Source of the DNA: Mucilaginibacter xinganensis
GTDB taxonomy: Bacteria; Bacteroidota; Bacteroidia; Sphingobacteriales; Sphingobacteriaceae
DNA length: 64,000 bases
Direction of reading: 5' to 3'
NCBI GenBank assembly: GCA_026225055.1
Contig: JAMFSA010000194.1
Coordinates: 62,001-126,000 of the forward strand
A program made the position numbers and the translations under genes. The notes beneath the pieces are model-generated. The model was not told the origin of the DNA and ran no database searches. It worked only from the letters and a program-made list of their open reading frames with translations. Shown one piece after another: positions 16,911-26,115 of the stretch (within the stretch, counting starts at the first letter, position 1; every line of letters starts with the position of its first letter).

Positions 16911-17976
16911 AGCAACTGCACAACAGTGGATAGGCAACCGCCTTGGCGAAAGTATTTTCATCCTTTCGCCACCCTTTGTTGCATTGCTGACAGTGATGCT
17001 GTTCCCGGCTGAGTTTAAAAATTCGGACCATATGCCGGTTGCCTGCTGGGTGTTGCTAATCGTAATGATTGATGTAGCGCACGTTTACAGCACGTTATAC
17101 CGTACCTATTTTAATCCTAACGAACTGAGGCTGCAGCATCCGCTGCTGATAGCAGTGCCCCTATTTTGTTATATAGGCGGAGTCCTGCTGTATATATGGG
17201 GCGGGGTATTTTTCTGGCGGGCGCTGGCTTACCTTGCTGTGTTTCATTTTATCCGCCAGCAATATGGCTTTCTCCGCATCTACAGCCGCAACGAAACACA
17301 TACCAAAACTACCCGCCTTATTGACAGCGTTACCATATATACCGCTACGATATATCCCCTGCTCTATTGGCATTTTTCGGGTACGCATCATAACTTCAAC
17401 TGGTTTGTTGATGGTGATTTTCTGCTGGCAAAATCTCAAATCATACTGACTGTAACCCAATGGCTCTATTTGCTCATTATAGCAATCTATATCATTAAAG
17501 AAGTTTGGCTGATGATAACTACCCGTCGGTTCAATTTGCCTAAGAACTTGATTGTGGCGGGCACCCTGCTATCCTGGTACTTTGGCATTGTTTATTATAA
17601 TGGCGACATGGCGTTCACTACCCTCAATGTAGTTTCGCATGGCGTACCGTATATGGCGCTGATATGGCTTAACGAGCGCAAACGCTATACAAGCGTTAAA
17701 GAGCAAAAAACAGCGCTACTGCGCCTAACCTTCAGCACCTACGGCGGGGTAATCTGTTTTGCGGCCCTACTCATCTTTTTTGCCTATATTGAAGAAGGCC
17801 TTTGGGATGGTCTGGTATGGCGCGAGCATAGTAGTGTGTTTCATATCTTCGCCATACTGCCTGCTATCAGCGCCAACTTTGTACTGGCACTCATTGTACC
17901 GTTGCTGGCCCTGCCACAATCCACCCATTATGTACTGGATGGGTTTATCTGGAAATTAAGGAAAACCCGTCAATAG
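16900..17976 (+). CDS. Polytopic membrane protein, last gene of polyamine operon
   Basis: 358 residues from the ATG at 16900, which overlaps the oxidoreductase stop; an upstream frame extension lies inside that gene and is not used. About nine to ten membrane helices are visible (for instance ALLTVMLFPAEF, PLFCYIGGVLLYIWGGVFF, AILPAISANFVLALIVPLLAL). It has conserved-looking histidines in helices (FHFIRQQYGF, VVSHGVPYMAL) that suggest a membrane enzyme or metal site. No family is recognised. Operon position implies a part in the same pathway. Confidence 0.78.
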   Translation: MAHKATAQQWIGNRLGESIFILSPPFVALLTVMLFPAEFKNSDHMPVACWVLLIVMIDVAHVYSTLYRTYFNPNELRLQHPLLIAVPLFCYIGGVLLYIWGGVFFWRALAYLAVFHFIRQQYGFLRIYSRNETHTKTTRLIDSVTIYTATIYPLLYWHFSGTHHNFNWFVDGDFLLAKSQIILTVTQWLYLLIIAIYIIKEVWLMITTRRFNLPKNLIVAGTLLSWYFGIVYYNGDMAFTTLNVVSHGVPYMALIWLNERKRYTSVKEQKTALLRLTFSTYGGVICFAALLIFFAYIEEGLWDGLVWREHSSVFHIFAILPAISANFVLALIVPLLALPQSTHYVLDGFIWKLRKTRQ

Positions 17977-18027
17977 TTCAAAGCTAATATCCACCTTTAG
18001 AACAAGCCTGTTGTGAGAAACCTAAAT

Positions 18028-18210
18028 ATGATCATCTCCCAGTTTGGCAAAGGCACACTGCAAAAAGCCATCCCGGCCCATCTCCAGCAGCAAGGCGTTC
18101 AGCCTGAGAAACGTGGACAAACGGCTTGGGCAGATCAAGCAAGCCCCCTGGGTTTTACAAAGCACGAACAGCTCGTCGCTTTTTGCAGGGATATGGATTT
18201 GATCTTTTAA
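18028..18210 (+). CDS. Small ORF of unknown function
   Basis: About 60 residues (an in-frame GTG adds five). The sequence reads like a protein (Gln/Lys-rich helix, then P-L-G-F-T-K-H-E-Q-L) but no family is recognised. It follows the polyamine operon by 51 bases and its end overlaps the stop of the oppositely oriented oxidoreductase gene. May be a small gene or the end of a broken one. Confidence 0.3.
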   Translation: MIISQFGKGTLQKAIPAHLQQQGVQPEKRGQTAWADQASPLGFTKHEQLVAFCRDMDLIF

Positions 18211-19211
18211 CTGTCCGCTCCCGGGTAGCTGACCCCCAGCTGCTGCCGGATCAGGCCCATGGTTTCACTCAGTGACAAGCTGAACGCGTGGCTCATCAAC
18301 GGACTTTCGATCAGCCCCAGATTCAGGCAGCGCATCACTTCCCGAATCTGGTATTCAAAACCATTGTCCACTGCTTCAAAGGTAAAACGTTGCTCCTCCT
18401 CGCCCGGCCGGCGCAAACTAAAGGTATTACTTTTGTACCAGGGGGACGGGATCACGACCGTACCCGTAGTACCACCAACTTCGGCGGTAAGTGAAGTATA
18501 AACGTTCAGGGTAGAAAAAGCGGAGGCGATCGCACCTTTTTTATAATGCAGAACGGCAAGGCAGCTCTCGTCTGCGCCTGTCGGGGCCAGTGTGCCACTA
18601 GCCGTTATCTCATCCGGCTTGCCCAGCACTGCGAGACAGAGCCATAGCGGGTAAACGCCGATATCCAGCAGGGATCCGCCGCCCAGCTTTAAATCAAACA
18701 GGCGGCTATCTGGGTCAAAAGGGGCATAAAAGCCAAAATCGCCACGGACATGACCGACCGTACCGATACTTCCCGCGTTAACTATTTCCAGTATTTTTTC
18801 TATAGCAGGCAGGAAACGTGTCCACATCGCCTCCATCAGGAAAGTATGGTGCAGGCGCGATACGTCAACCATTTGCTTTACCTGCGCATGGTTAAGCGCC
18901 ATGGGCTTTTCACAAAGCACCGGCTTGTTTTGGCTGAGGCAAAGTAGTGCATGCCTGGCATGGAACGCATGCGGCGTTGCAATATAAACAGCATCAATTT
19001 CCGGGTCCGATATGAGCGCTTCATACCTGTCGTAATAGGTCGCGGCACCATATTTTTCAGCAAAGGCACGTGCCCGTCCCCCATCACTCGAGGCCACAGC
19101 GTACAAAACAGCATTACCTGCAAGCGGGATAGCCGCCGCGAATTTTTGCGCGATCTTACCGGGGCCGATGATACCCCAGCGGCAGGGACGAGTAGCAGTG
19201 AATTTTTTCAT
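18207..19211 (-). CDS. Gfo/Idh/MocA-family NAD(P)-dependent oxidoreductase
   Basis: 334 residues. The Rossmann fold starts WGIIGPGKIAQKFA, with the family's catalytic-lysine motif in CEKPMALN (about 97-104). The C-terminal alpha/beta domain carries GGGSLLDIGVYP. These enzymes oxidise or reduce sugars and their derivatives; the substrate is not predictable here. It is a single-gene unit. Confidence 0.9.
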   Translation of the reverse strand: MKKFTATRPCRWGIIGPGKIAQKFAAAIPLAGNAVLYAVASSDGGRARAFAEKYGAATYYDRYEALISDPEIDAVYIATPHAFHARHALLCLSQNKPVLCEKPMALNHAQVKQMVDVSRLHHTFLMEAMWTRFLPAIEKILEIVNAGSIGTVGHVRGDFGFYAPFDPDSRLFDLKLGGGSLLDIGVYPLWLCLAVLGKPDEITASGTLAPTGADESCLAVLHYKKGAIASAFSTLNVYTSLTAEVGGTTGTVVIPSPWYKSNTFSLRRPGEEEQRFTFEAVDNGFEYQIREVMRCLNLGLIESPLMSHAFSLSLSETMGLIRQQLGVSYPGADS

Positions 19212-19231
19212 GGCCCAGCTAAGATAACGAT

Positions 19232-19411
19232 ATGTTCAGTACAAAAAAACATTGGCGCAAATGGACAAAAAATCAGGATAAGCAAAGGAGTTGCAGGATT
19301 ATTGTTCACAAAAATGAACTATTTGTACGAGGGATCACTTCTGTCAATCAATACAACGAATATGGTGTAGATTTTGCTTTTGTAGTCTCCATGCTTTTAT
19401 ATCAATCCTGA
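19232..19411 (+). CDS. Possible 59-residue ORF
   Basis: ATG at 19232, stop TGA at 19409-19411. It is basic and Trp-containing at the start (H-W-R-K-W) with a hydrophobic end. It lies in the divergent space upstream of the oxidoreductase gene. No family is recognised, and it may be chance. Confidence 0.2.
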   Translation: MFSTKKHWRKWTKNQDKQRSCRIIVHKNELFVRGITSVNQYNEYGVDFAFVVSMLLYQS

Positions 19412-19717
19412 AAACGCCTACGCCATAGTAAGTGCTGCTGTAACACATCGGCATTGGAAATCATCCTCATTGATAAAACATGAATGATGCGAATAGTTTT
19501 GGAAAAGTAAGTTCTGCAATAATGATGAATACAAATGACTTAAGCAGCGCTTTTTTAAGTTTTTTCAATATTGTTAAGGTTGGCATTAATGATTCGAGAA
19601 GGGTTTATGTATTCCCGGAAACTCAAAATTATTTTAATGATTTGTTTCCCCTGCCGGTCATTCTGACGACTAATCCTGAAATCAACAATATCAATCCACA
19701 CTTTAAAAAATTGAAAG
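19412..19717. other. Intergenic region before a lipoprotein gene
   Basis: About 300 bases. An open frame from 19480 runs into the lipoprotein gene in another phase, and its second half is out-of-frame lipoprotein code, so it is not accepted. Probably leader and promoter for 19718. Confidence 0.35.
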
Positions 19718-20254
19718 ATGAAAAAAACGATCAAATTAGGCGGCAGTGCCCTGTTAACAGGATTATTGATACTGACATTCAGCTGCACCAAAGAAGCAGA
19801 TCAGGCCACCAAACCTCTTACCGCTATCCAAAACGTTATCAAGCTCAATGGCGTACAGCAAACCATCGATTCCATCGTGGTAAAACCAAGGATGGTCGAG
19901 TCAAAGATTGCTGCTGTTGACCTGTTCTATTACCTTGGACACAGTATGGGCAGCGGCGCGGTTTCGTTGTTGCTCGCCCCCTCTAATACAGCCTATGCCA
20001 CCGGGAGCAAACTTGACCTGTCAAGCGGCGACCTGGAACTTTATTATTTAAGTGACAGCGGAAATGCCTTTGATGATAACCCTATAGCTTATCCCAGTGT
20101 TAATACCAACCCCGCAGGCACGGTTGTCATTACCAAAAATGACCCGAGCGCCAGGAAAATTGAAGGCACACTAAGTGGCTGCGTATTACCGCTTGTCGAA
20201 GGATCTGGAAACACAACGGTGACCCTAGACGGAAGTTTTGTGATAGCCTACTAA
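19718..20254 (+). CDS. Hypothetical lipoprotein
   Basis: 178 residues with a lipoprotein signal (GLLILTFSC, Cys about 23, then TKEAD). The mature part is probably beta-rich and ends in a strand (TVTLDGSFVIAY), the pattern of small envelope beta-sandwich proteins. No family is recognised. A bidirectional terminator follows. Confidence 0.7.
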   Translation: MKKTIKLGGSALLTGLLILTFSCTKEADQATKPLTAIQNVIKLNGVQQTIDSIVVKPRMVESKIAAVDLFYYLGHSMGSGAVSLLLAPSNTAYATGSKLDLSSGDLELYYLSDSGNAFDDNPIAYPSVNTNPAGTVVITKNDPSARKIEGTLSGCVLPLVEGSGNTTVTLDGSFVIAY

Positions 20255-20294
20255 TTGCTTTCTGGTCCTTCCGCATATTTCATATGCACCAACC

Positions 20295-20327
20295 AAAAAG
20301 CGTCGCTTGATGAAAGTGCCGCTTTTT
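20295..20327. terminator. Bidirectional intrinsic terminator
   Basis: AAAAAGCG (20295-20302) pairs with CGCTTTTT (20320-20327), with partial pairing (CTT/AAG) inside. It stands between the convergent lipoprotein and DksA-like genes and has A/T runs suitable for both directions. Confidence 0.75.
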
Positions 20328-20330
20328 GAT

Positions 20331-20711
20331 CTATTGTTTCAGTTTGGCCTCCATGCTCATCGTCGTATGTGGCACTGCGCGCAGCCTTTCCGCCGGAATC
20401 AGCTTACCTGTCCCGCGGCATATCCCATAAGTTTTGTTCTGTATCCGCAGCAGCGCCGCCTCCAGCTGCTCAATGAATTTTTTCTGACGGGCCGCCAGCT
20501 GATTGGTTTGCTCTTTTTCGTAGGTAGCCGAGCCGTCCTCGAGTGTCTTGCCGGCAATAGCCGCGTCATCACCATTACTGTTCGCTGAGCTCAGCGACCC
20601 CGCCAGCTCATTCAGCTCCTCACGTGCCGCCCGGATCTTTTCATCGATCAGTTTTTTGAAAGCGTCGAGCTCTATATCATTATATTTGGTCTTGGTTTGT
20701 TCTGTCTGCAT
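20331..20711 (-). CDS. DksA/TraR-like protein lacking the zinc finger
   Basis: 126 residues from the ATG of MQTEQTKT. A long N-terminal coiled coil is followed by the DksA/TraR end: RIQNKTYGICRGTGKLI, then PAERLRAVPHTT. In this family the C-terminal C-x-x-C...C-x-x-C holds zinc; here only one of the four cysteines remains (others read R-G-T-G and T-M-S-M). Family members bind RNA polymerase through the secondary channel. A zinc-independent fold of this kind is known in some relatives. Confidence 0.82.
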   Translation of the reverse strand: MQTEQTKTKYNDIELDAFKKLIDEKIRAAREELNELAGSLSSANSNGDDAAIAGKTLEDGSATYEKEQTNQLAARQKKFIEQLEAALLRIQNKTYGICRGTGKLIPAERLRAVPHTTMSMEAKLKQ

Positions 20712-20778
20712 GCGCACACTAACAACAAAACCAGTCAATGGTTTGACTACACTAATACGTTAAGATAAAATCTTGTCC

Positions 20779-21351
20779 ATGAAAAAAATTTTCATCTGCT
20801 GCTTAATGATCGCCCTTGTCCGCTTTAGCAATGCGCAACAGCCCATACATTGCCTGATCAAAACTTCGCTCGGGGACATTGCCATTGTGCTCTACCCTGC
20901 AAAGGCACCTGCTACCGTAGCCAACTTCCTGCGGTACGCCGATAAAGGGCTTTATCATAACAGCAGCTTTTTCCGGGTGTGTACCCCAGCCAATGAAGCC
21001 ACCCGTAAAGTAAAGATCCAGGTGATACAGGGCGGTAATGTGCCCGGCAGCCTGTTACTTGACAGTATAAAGATCGAAACTACAAAGCTGACCGGGCTGC
21101 GGCATAGGAACGGCACTTTGTCTATGGCCAGAAATGGCATGAACTCCGCCACCAGTGAATTTTTTATTTGTATCGGCGACCAGCCGGCTTTAGATTTTGG
21201 CGGTGCCAGGAACCCCGACGGACAGGGCTTCGCGGCATTTGGCAGGGTAACGGCAGGAATGACGGTGGTGAAAAGTATACAGGCCAAAAAGGATACCGCG
21301 CAATACCTGGTTCAACCGGTGACGATCTACGGGATCAGCAGGATAAATTGA
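20779..21351 (+). CDS. Cyclophilin-type peptidyl-prolyl isomerase, exported
   Basis: 190 residues from the ATG at 20779 (a TTG two codons earlier is possible). A signal peptide (FICCLMIALVRFSNA) precedes the cyclophilin domain: GDIAIVLYPAKAPATVANF, YHNSSFFRV, VIQGGNV, GTLSMARNGMNSATSEFFI and FAAFGRVTAGM. The enzyme catalyses proline isomerisation during periplasmic protein folding. The catalytic Arg of the usual F-x-R is present (FFRV). Confidence 0.92.
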   Translation: MKKIFICCLMIALVRFSNAQQPIHCLIKTSLGDIAIVLYPAKAPATVANFLRYADKGLYHNSSFFRVCTPANEATRKVKIQVIQGGNVPGSLLLDSIKIETTKLTGLRHRNGTLSMARNGMNSATSEFFICIGDQPALDFGGARNPDGQGFAAFGRVTAGMTVVKSIQAKKDTAQYLVQPVTIYGISRIN

Positions 21352-21362
21352 CCGGGCGAATC

Positions 21363-21423
21363 AAAAAAGTCCATACCACGCTATTCGTTTGATATTCATT
21401 TGCCTTTCAGGCAGACTTTTTTT
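21363..21423 (+). terminator. Likely intrinsic terminator after the cyclophilin gene
   Basis: A short hairpin TGCCT-TTC-AGGCA (21401-21413) is followed by GACTTTTTTT. An outer pairing AAAAAAGTC (21363-21371) with GACTTTTTT (21414-21422) also exists. Confidence 0.5.
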
Positions 21424-21642
21424 AGTGTAAATACCTGGCCATCGGACAAGGCGTTAGGCATCCTGATGGCATCAGAATGTCGTGAACCGTAAATAAAGGC
21501 TGTTGTAAGGACACGGGCCGGCCGACCGATAATAGTTCCTTTACCTATCGTCCCATTGATGCTTTAATATGTTGCTGAATAATTTAACAGATATAAAAAA
21601 TGTGCTTGCCATTAACATACTAGCTAACCGAAATCATTATTT

Positions 21643-21900
21643 TCACTGTCGCCCTGGCTGTTCATCATGAATATTTAACGTCAGTACCTTGCCTTTCATC
21701 TTCGTCCCGTCAAGTGCGCTCACTACAGCCGCTGCACCGGCCTGGCTGGTCATTTCTATAAAGGCATACCCCTTGCACACCCGGGTCTTTTTGTCACGAA
21801 CGATCTTCATCGTACTGATATCCCCGTACGGCGCCAGCAATTGCGCCAGTTCCATTTCCCCCATATCCAGCGGAAAGCCGCTGATAAACAGTTTGATCAT
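21643..21900 (-). CDS. RRM-domain RNA-binding protein
   Basis: 85 residues, a single RNA-recognition motif. RNP2 reads LFISGF at the N-terminus and RNP1 reads KGYAFIEM about 40 residues on, with aromatic residues in RNA-contacting positions. Small single-RRM proteins are common in Bacteroidota and bind single-stranded RNA, often with cold-shock-like roles. The gene stands alone. Confidence 0.92.
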   Translation of the reverse strand: MIKLFISGFPLDMGEMELAQLLAPYGDISTMKIVRDKKTRVCKGYAFIEMTSQAGAAAVVSALDGTKMKGKVLTLNIHDEQPGRQ

Positions 21901-22625
21901 TTCAAATCATTAAATTCTCTAAACGTAATTACCCCGTTTCTTATTGTAAAGTCTCTGTGACGACCACAGGTTCACAAACATCACAAGGGGATAAATTGTA
22001 ATCCATTTTTTTTAGAGTCATTAAACACTGGATATTCTTGGAATAAGGCGGTCAATGCCATCAGATATCAATTTCTTAGCTAAAATGGAACTACAAAAAA
22101 TCTTATTGTAACTAAATGCAACCGAATACAGCAAAAATGATCCTTTTTACAGATGCTTCCGATAAAGTTGAGCTGGATGAATACCCCCTTCCATCGGAAC
22201 ATTACTTTAGGATGTCGACAATGTCTATGTTCTGGATAATTGACCAAATATCTTCCGGATGGCTACATGATATCGGAAAAAACAAACGACATTAATACAG
22301 AATGCAGCGAACAATATCTCCGTATTCTCCAAGCTCATACGATCATCGTTGTTCTTAACCATATACTCGCAAACTATTCGATAAACTTTCCGTCGCCCTT
22401 TTAAAAATTATCGATTCTGTGTAGTCAGATAGGTTATTGTTTTAATGTCATCCATAAAATGGTTCGAAATTGGTGTCGTCAAATTGTAGTCCTCTTAGTG
22501 CATTATAATTACCTAACAAATATTGCGGTTCGAGGTAGCATGTTGAACCTGGATTAGTTTTTATAACCACTAAAAGTGGATGAAAAAACGCATTAGATCG
22601 AGTTGGAACATTTAAAATCCATTTT
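21901..22625. other. Long intergenic region, no clear gene
   Basis: About 725 AT-rich bases. A 52-codon frame on the plus strand (22137-22295, starts MILFTDASDK) is the only candidate and is unsupported. The region probably represents a rearranged boundary next to the truncated sigma-54 activator. Confidence 0.4.
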
Positions 22626-23434
22626 TTAATAATGCGCTCCCTTTACAATCCCCAGCTTACTCATTTTTGAATTCAATGTAGATGCGGGTATGCCCAGCAA
22701 TTCAGCTGCCCCACCTAATCCTGCTATCTTTCCGTTGCACTTTTTCAGTACATTAACAATGTGGTCCCGTTCATTTTCCCGGATGGTTTTAACAACCAAC
22801 TCATCGGAAATACTGATTGCGGTTTCGGTATTTTCGATTGGGTTAGGCAACTGTATGGCGTTCAAAGTAGGGCCGGAGGATAAGATAATAGCCCTTTCAA
22901 TTAGATTTTCCAGCTCGCGGATATTACCTGGCCAATTGTAGGCGGTCAGTTCCTTCATCGCCATATCTGATAGGTCGTTCACGTTCTTTTTATGTTTGCG
23001 CGCATAAAGTGCAATAAAATATTTTGCCAAAAGAGAAATATCGTCCTTCCGGGCACGCAATGGCGGCAAAGCAACCGGGAATACGTTTAATCGGTAATAC
23101 AGGTCGATCCGAAACCGGCCTTCTGCTACTTCCTTTTCCAGGTTACGATTGGTTGCGGCCACAATACGGACATCAACCTTAACAGTATTATTCCCGCCAA
23201 TCCGTTCAATTTCTTTTTCCTGGAGCACCCGTAGCAATTTGGCTTGCATATCCAATGGAAGCTCCCCTATTTCATCCAAAAATATGGTCCCACCATGGGC
23301 ATGTTCAAACTTGCCTATCCGTCTGTCGGTTGCACCAGTAAAGGCCCCTCGCTCGTGCCCGAAAAGCTCCGATTCGATAATAGAGCCACGCAGGGCTGCA
23401 CAATTAACTTTAACCAAAAACACTCGGGCTCATA
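22626..23434 (-). pseudogene. 5'-truncated sigma-54-dependent activator (NtrC family)
   Basis: About 265 codons remain. GHERGAFTGAT is the GAFTGA loop that contacts sigma-54, FLDEIGELPL is Walker B, and VRIVAATNRNL and the arginine-finger region FRIDLYYRL follow. The C-terminal Fis-type HTH ends in LLGIPASTLNSKMSKLGI. The receiver domain and Walker A are missing: homology starts about 25 residues after where Walker A should be and meets IS110-related sequence at about 23435. With no Walker A it cannot hydrolyse ATP. Likely cut by an insertion or deletion. Confidence 0.85.
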
Positions 23435-23469
23435 AAAAGTCTTTCATAGATAATCAACGGGGAATATTT

Positions 23470-23625
23470 ATGAAACAACAAGTAATTGAAAATGTAAACA
23501 TTATGCCTCATTTAGATAAAGCCTGTGGTTTGGATATGCACAAAGAGAAGATCGTCGGCTGTATATCTTATAAAGATGGCAGCAACCAGGAGTTCAGGGA
23601 GTTTGGCACTTACAGGAGGCATTGA
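23470..23625 (+). mobile_element. IS110-family transposase remnant (N-terminal stub)
   Basis: About 51 codons: MKQQVIENVN..., then CGLDMHKEKIVGCI, the first strand of the DEDD domain of IS110 transposases with its catalytic Asp, and FREFGTY, which normally leads into T-x-x-L. The frame then stops (YRRH) and no downstream transposase is found, so most of the element was deleted. It lies against the broken sigma-54 activator. Confidence 0.65.
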
Positions 23626-23771
23626 CCACCTGATTTCGAAAATAGGTAATAACTGTATGTTAGCATACCGTTGTATCACATGGATACAATCTCTCAATAA
23701 TCGCATGCGCTGTGCAATAAAGTGTGCCAATTCTGATGCTTATTACGTAAATACAATTAACCAATTAGAGT

Positions 23772-23779
23772 TAAATTTG
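23772..23779 (+). promoter_or_regulatory. Candidate -7 box of the lipoprotein cluster
   Basis: TAAATTTG matches TAnnTTTG exactly and lies 31 bases upstream of the first lipoprotein start. No clear TTTG -33 element is seen at the right distance. Confidence 0.4.
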
Positions 23780-23810
23780 CTTAAAGATTAACCTTCCTAA
23801 ACCAATCATT

Positions 23811-24884
23811 ATGAAAAAATTAGTTTTTTTGCTATTGATAAGTATAGTAATAGTATCATGCAAAAAGGATTCCCCCAGTAACAATCCTCAAAATAAAATA
23901 GTTTCTAAAAAATATGCGGTTCGGTTTTCCGTTGCCCAGTTTACGGAAACTGTTGGCCCAATTACTGTTTCAAGAAGACATACCTTAGCCTCTTCAAAAA
24001 ACAATGCGGTATTACCTGATACCACCACATTAGGTAAGCAGTTAGCTGAATATTATTATCTTGTTTATGATAACGCAGGCAATGAGATCAGACGGATATA
24101 TCGATCTCCGGGAGATTATCAAACAGAAACTGATTTTCATGGCGGTTCACAATATATTTCGGGTATCCGTTATATCAATACCACTGATCCTTACAATGTT
24201 TTAACTGATTCCCTTGCCGCCGGCACTTACACCATAGTATTTGCTGGTGATAACGGCGGCAGTGGAATCGGGATCAATAATGACGATTCTGATTTTGACG
24301 CTGTTGAACATTTTTACTTACTCCCGCAAGCTGTAATTTATGTTGGTCAGGGCCTGGATCCAGTCCCTGTAAATGTACCGCTCTTCTTTTCAAAAACTAC
24401 ATTGGTGGTAGGAAATCAGAATACGACTTCTAATATTACCTTGAACAGGGTAGTTGGCCAGGTAGAGGTTGATCTGCAAGATGCTATGCCGGCTAATGTA
24501 GCTTATATTGTTATTGCCCGGCAAAATGAAGATGGCGGTTTTATGATCAATACAGAAACTTCAACCTTCCCAGTTGAAAATGAGGACGATCAGGGTAATT
24601 TGATTGACAACGGAGAGAACGTGATTACCGGTTCTGAAATAGGAAAAACAGACTTGCTATTTTACAGGTTTATTTGGAATACATCCACCCCGGTAACTAT
24701 CATTTTACAGGCTCGTGATAAAAACTCCCAGGTGTTATTTACGAAGACAATTCCCAATGTTATGTTTTATCAAAACAGAAGGACAATTTTAACCGGGAAA
24801 TTATTTAATAACACCTCATCAAACCAATTTACATTAACAGCAAACCAAACATGGGAGCCTGATGTACCTACTATACAGTTTTAA
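23811..24884 (+). CDS. Fimbrillin/Mfa2-like lipoprotein, copy 1
   Basis: 357 residues with a lipoprotein signal (LLISIVIVSC, Cys about 17, KKDS). The mature protein has FSVAQFTETVG, an EYYYLVYDNAGNEIRRIY stretch, DSLAAGTYTIVFAGD and NRVVGQVEVDLQDAMP. That order resembles FimB/Mfa2-type fimbrial anchors and fimbrillins, whose beta-sandwich lipoproteins sit on the outer membrane. First of four tandem paralogues; most similar to the next. A role in surface adhesion is inference. Confidence 0.7.
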   Translation: MKKLVFLLLISIVIVSCKKDSPSNNPQNKIVSKKYAVRFSVAQFTETVGPITVSRRHTLASSKNNAVLPDTTTLGKQLAEYYYLVYDNAGNEIRRIYRSPGDYQTETDFHGGSQYISGIRYINTTDPYNVLTDSLAAGTYTIVFAGDNGGSGIGINNDDSDFDAVEHFYLLPQAVIYVGQGLDPVPVNVPLFFSKTTLVVGNQNTTSNITLNRVVGQVEVDLQDAMPANVAYIVIARQNEDGGFMINTETSTFPVENEDDQGNLIDNGENVITGSEIGKTDLLFYRFIWNTSTPVTIILQARDKNSQVLFTKTIPNVMFYQNRRTILTGKLFNNTSSNQFTLTANQTWEPDVPTIQF

Positions 24885-24910
24885 TAAATACAAATCCTAA
24901 ATCGATCATT

Positions 24911-26002
24911 ATGAAACGATTAATATATTTATTGTTGGTAACTATAATAGTATCATGCAAAAAGGATTCTCACAGTATTAATCCTCAAACCAAAACAGCT
25001 TCGAAAAAATATGCGGTTAGGTTTTCTGTAGCTCAATTTACAGAAACTGTTGGCCCAATTACTGTTTCAAGAAGACATACCTTAGCCTCTTCAAAAAATA
25101 ATGCGGTATCACCTGATACCACCACATTAGGTAAGCAAATAGTCGAATATTATTATCTTGTTTATGACAACGCCGGTAATGAGATCAGACGGATATATCG
25201 GTCTTCAGCAGATTACCAAACAAAAGTTGATTTTCATGCAGGACCGCAGTATAACCAGGGTGGTATCGTAGGTTTACGATACATCAACACAACTGATCCT
25301 TACAATATTTTTACCGATTCCCTTGCTGCAGGCACTTACACCGTGGTATTTACTGGCGACAGTGGTGACAGAAATAACAGCGGAATTAATATAAATAATA
25401 ATGATGTGGATCAAGACGCGGTTGAAATTTTTTCTTTACTCCCACAAGCTACTATATATGCAGGGCAAGGTCTTGATGCAGAGCCTATATCCATGGATCT
25501 ATTTTTTTCAAAGACTACTCTGGTGGTCGGGACTCAGAATATGATTTCTAATATTAACTTGGACAGGGTGGTTGGCCAGTTAGAGGTTGATCTGCAAGAT
25601 GCTATTCCGGCTAACGTAGCATACATTAATCTAACACGACAAAATGAAGACGGTGGCTTCCATATCAACACGGAGACTTCCACTTCACCAGTTGAAAATC
25701 AGGATGATCAAGGTAATTTGCTTGACCCTAATTATGATATTATTACCAGTTCGGAAATAGGAAAAGCAGGATTATCATTCTATCGGTATATTTGGAACAC
25801 AGTGACACCTGTAACCATTACATTACAAGCTGTAGATATAAATAATCACATATTGTTTACGAAGAAGATTCCCAACGTTTCCTTTTACCAAAATAGAAGA
25901 ACAATTTTAACCGGGAAATTATTTAATAACACATCATCAGACCAATTTACAATAACAGCAAACCAAACATGGGGACCTGATGGGCCCACAATACAGTTTT
26001 AA
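24911..26002 (+). CDS. Fimbrillin/Mfa2-like lipoprotein, copy 2
   Basis: 363 residues, starting 26 bases after copy 1. The first about 90 mature residues (for example TVGPITVSRRHTLASSKN) are almost identical to copy 1 and the DNA is also close, so this is a recent duplicate. The middle differs (extra loop after YNQG, RNNSGININNND). Lipobox TIIVSC, then KKDS. Confidence 0.7.
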   Translation: MKRLIYLLLVTIIVSCKKDSHSINPQTKTASKKYAVRFSVAQFTETVGPITVSRRHTLASSKNNAVSPDTTTLGKQIVEYYYLVYDNAGNEIRRIYRSSADYQTKVDFHAGPQYNQGGIVGLRYINTTDPYNIFTDSLAAGTYTVVFTGDSGDRNNSGININNNDVDQDAVEIFSLLPQATIYAGQGLDAEPISMDLFFSKTTLVVGTQNMISNINLDRVVGQLEVDLQDAIPANVAYINLTRQNEDGGFHINTETSTSPVENQDDQGNLLDPNYDIITSSEIGKAGLSFYRYIWNTVTPVTITLQAVDINNHILFTKKIPNVSFYQNRRTILTGKLFNNTSSDQFTITANQTWGPDGPTIQF

Positions 26003-26115
26003 GGCGCTGATATTTTTATTAATGTACGGTGCAGTACTACAGGATTAGAAAATAGCTATTACTTATCTTAAAAGAATAGGAAAAGACTCAACTTTTTTAA
26101 CTTAAAATTATTGCT

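Noticed and set aside
19480..19920. 146-codon plus-strand frame before the lipoprotein
   Set aside because: Its second half is the lipoprotein gene read out of frame, and the first half has no protein-like pattern.
22137..22295. 52-codon plus-strand frame
   Set aside because: No family and no neighbours that support it; mentioned only in the intergenic entry.
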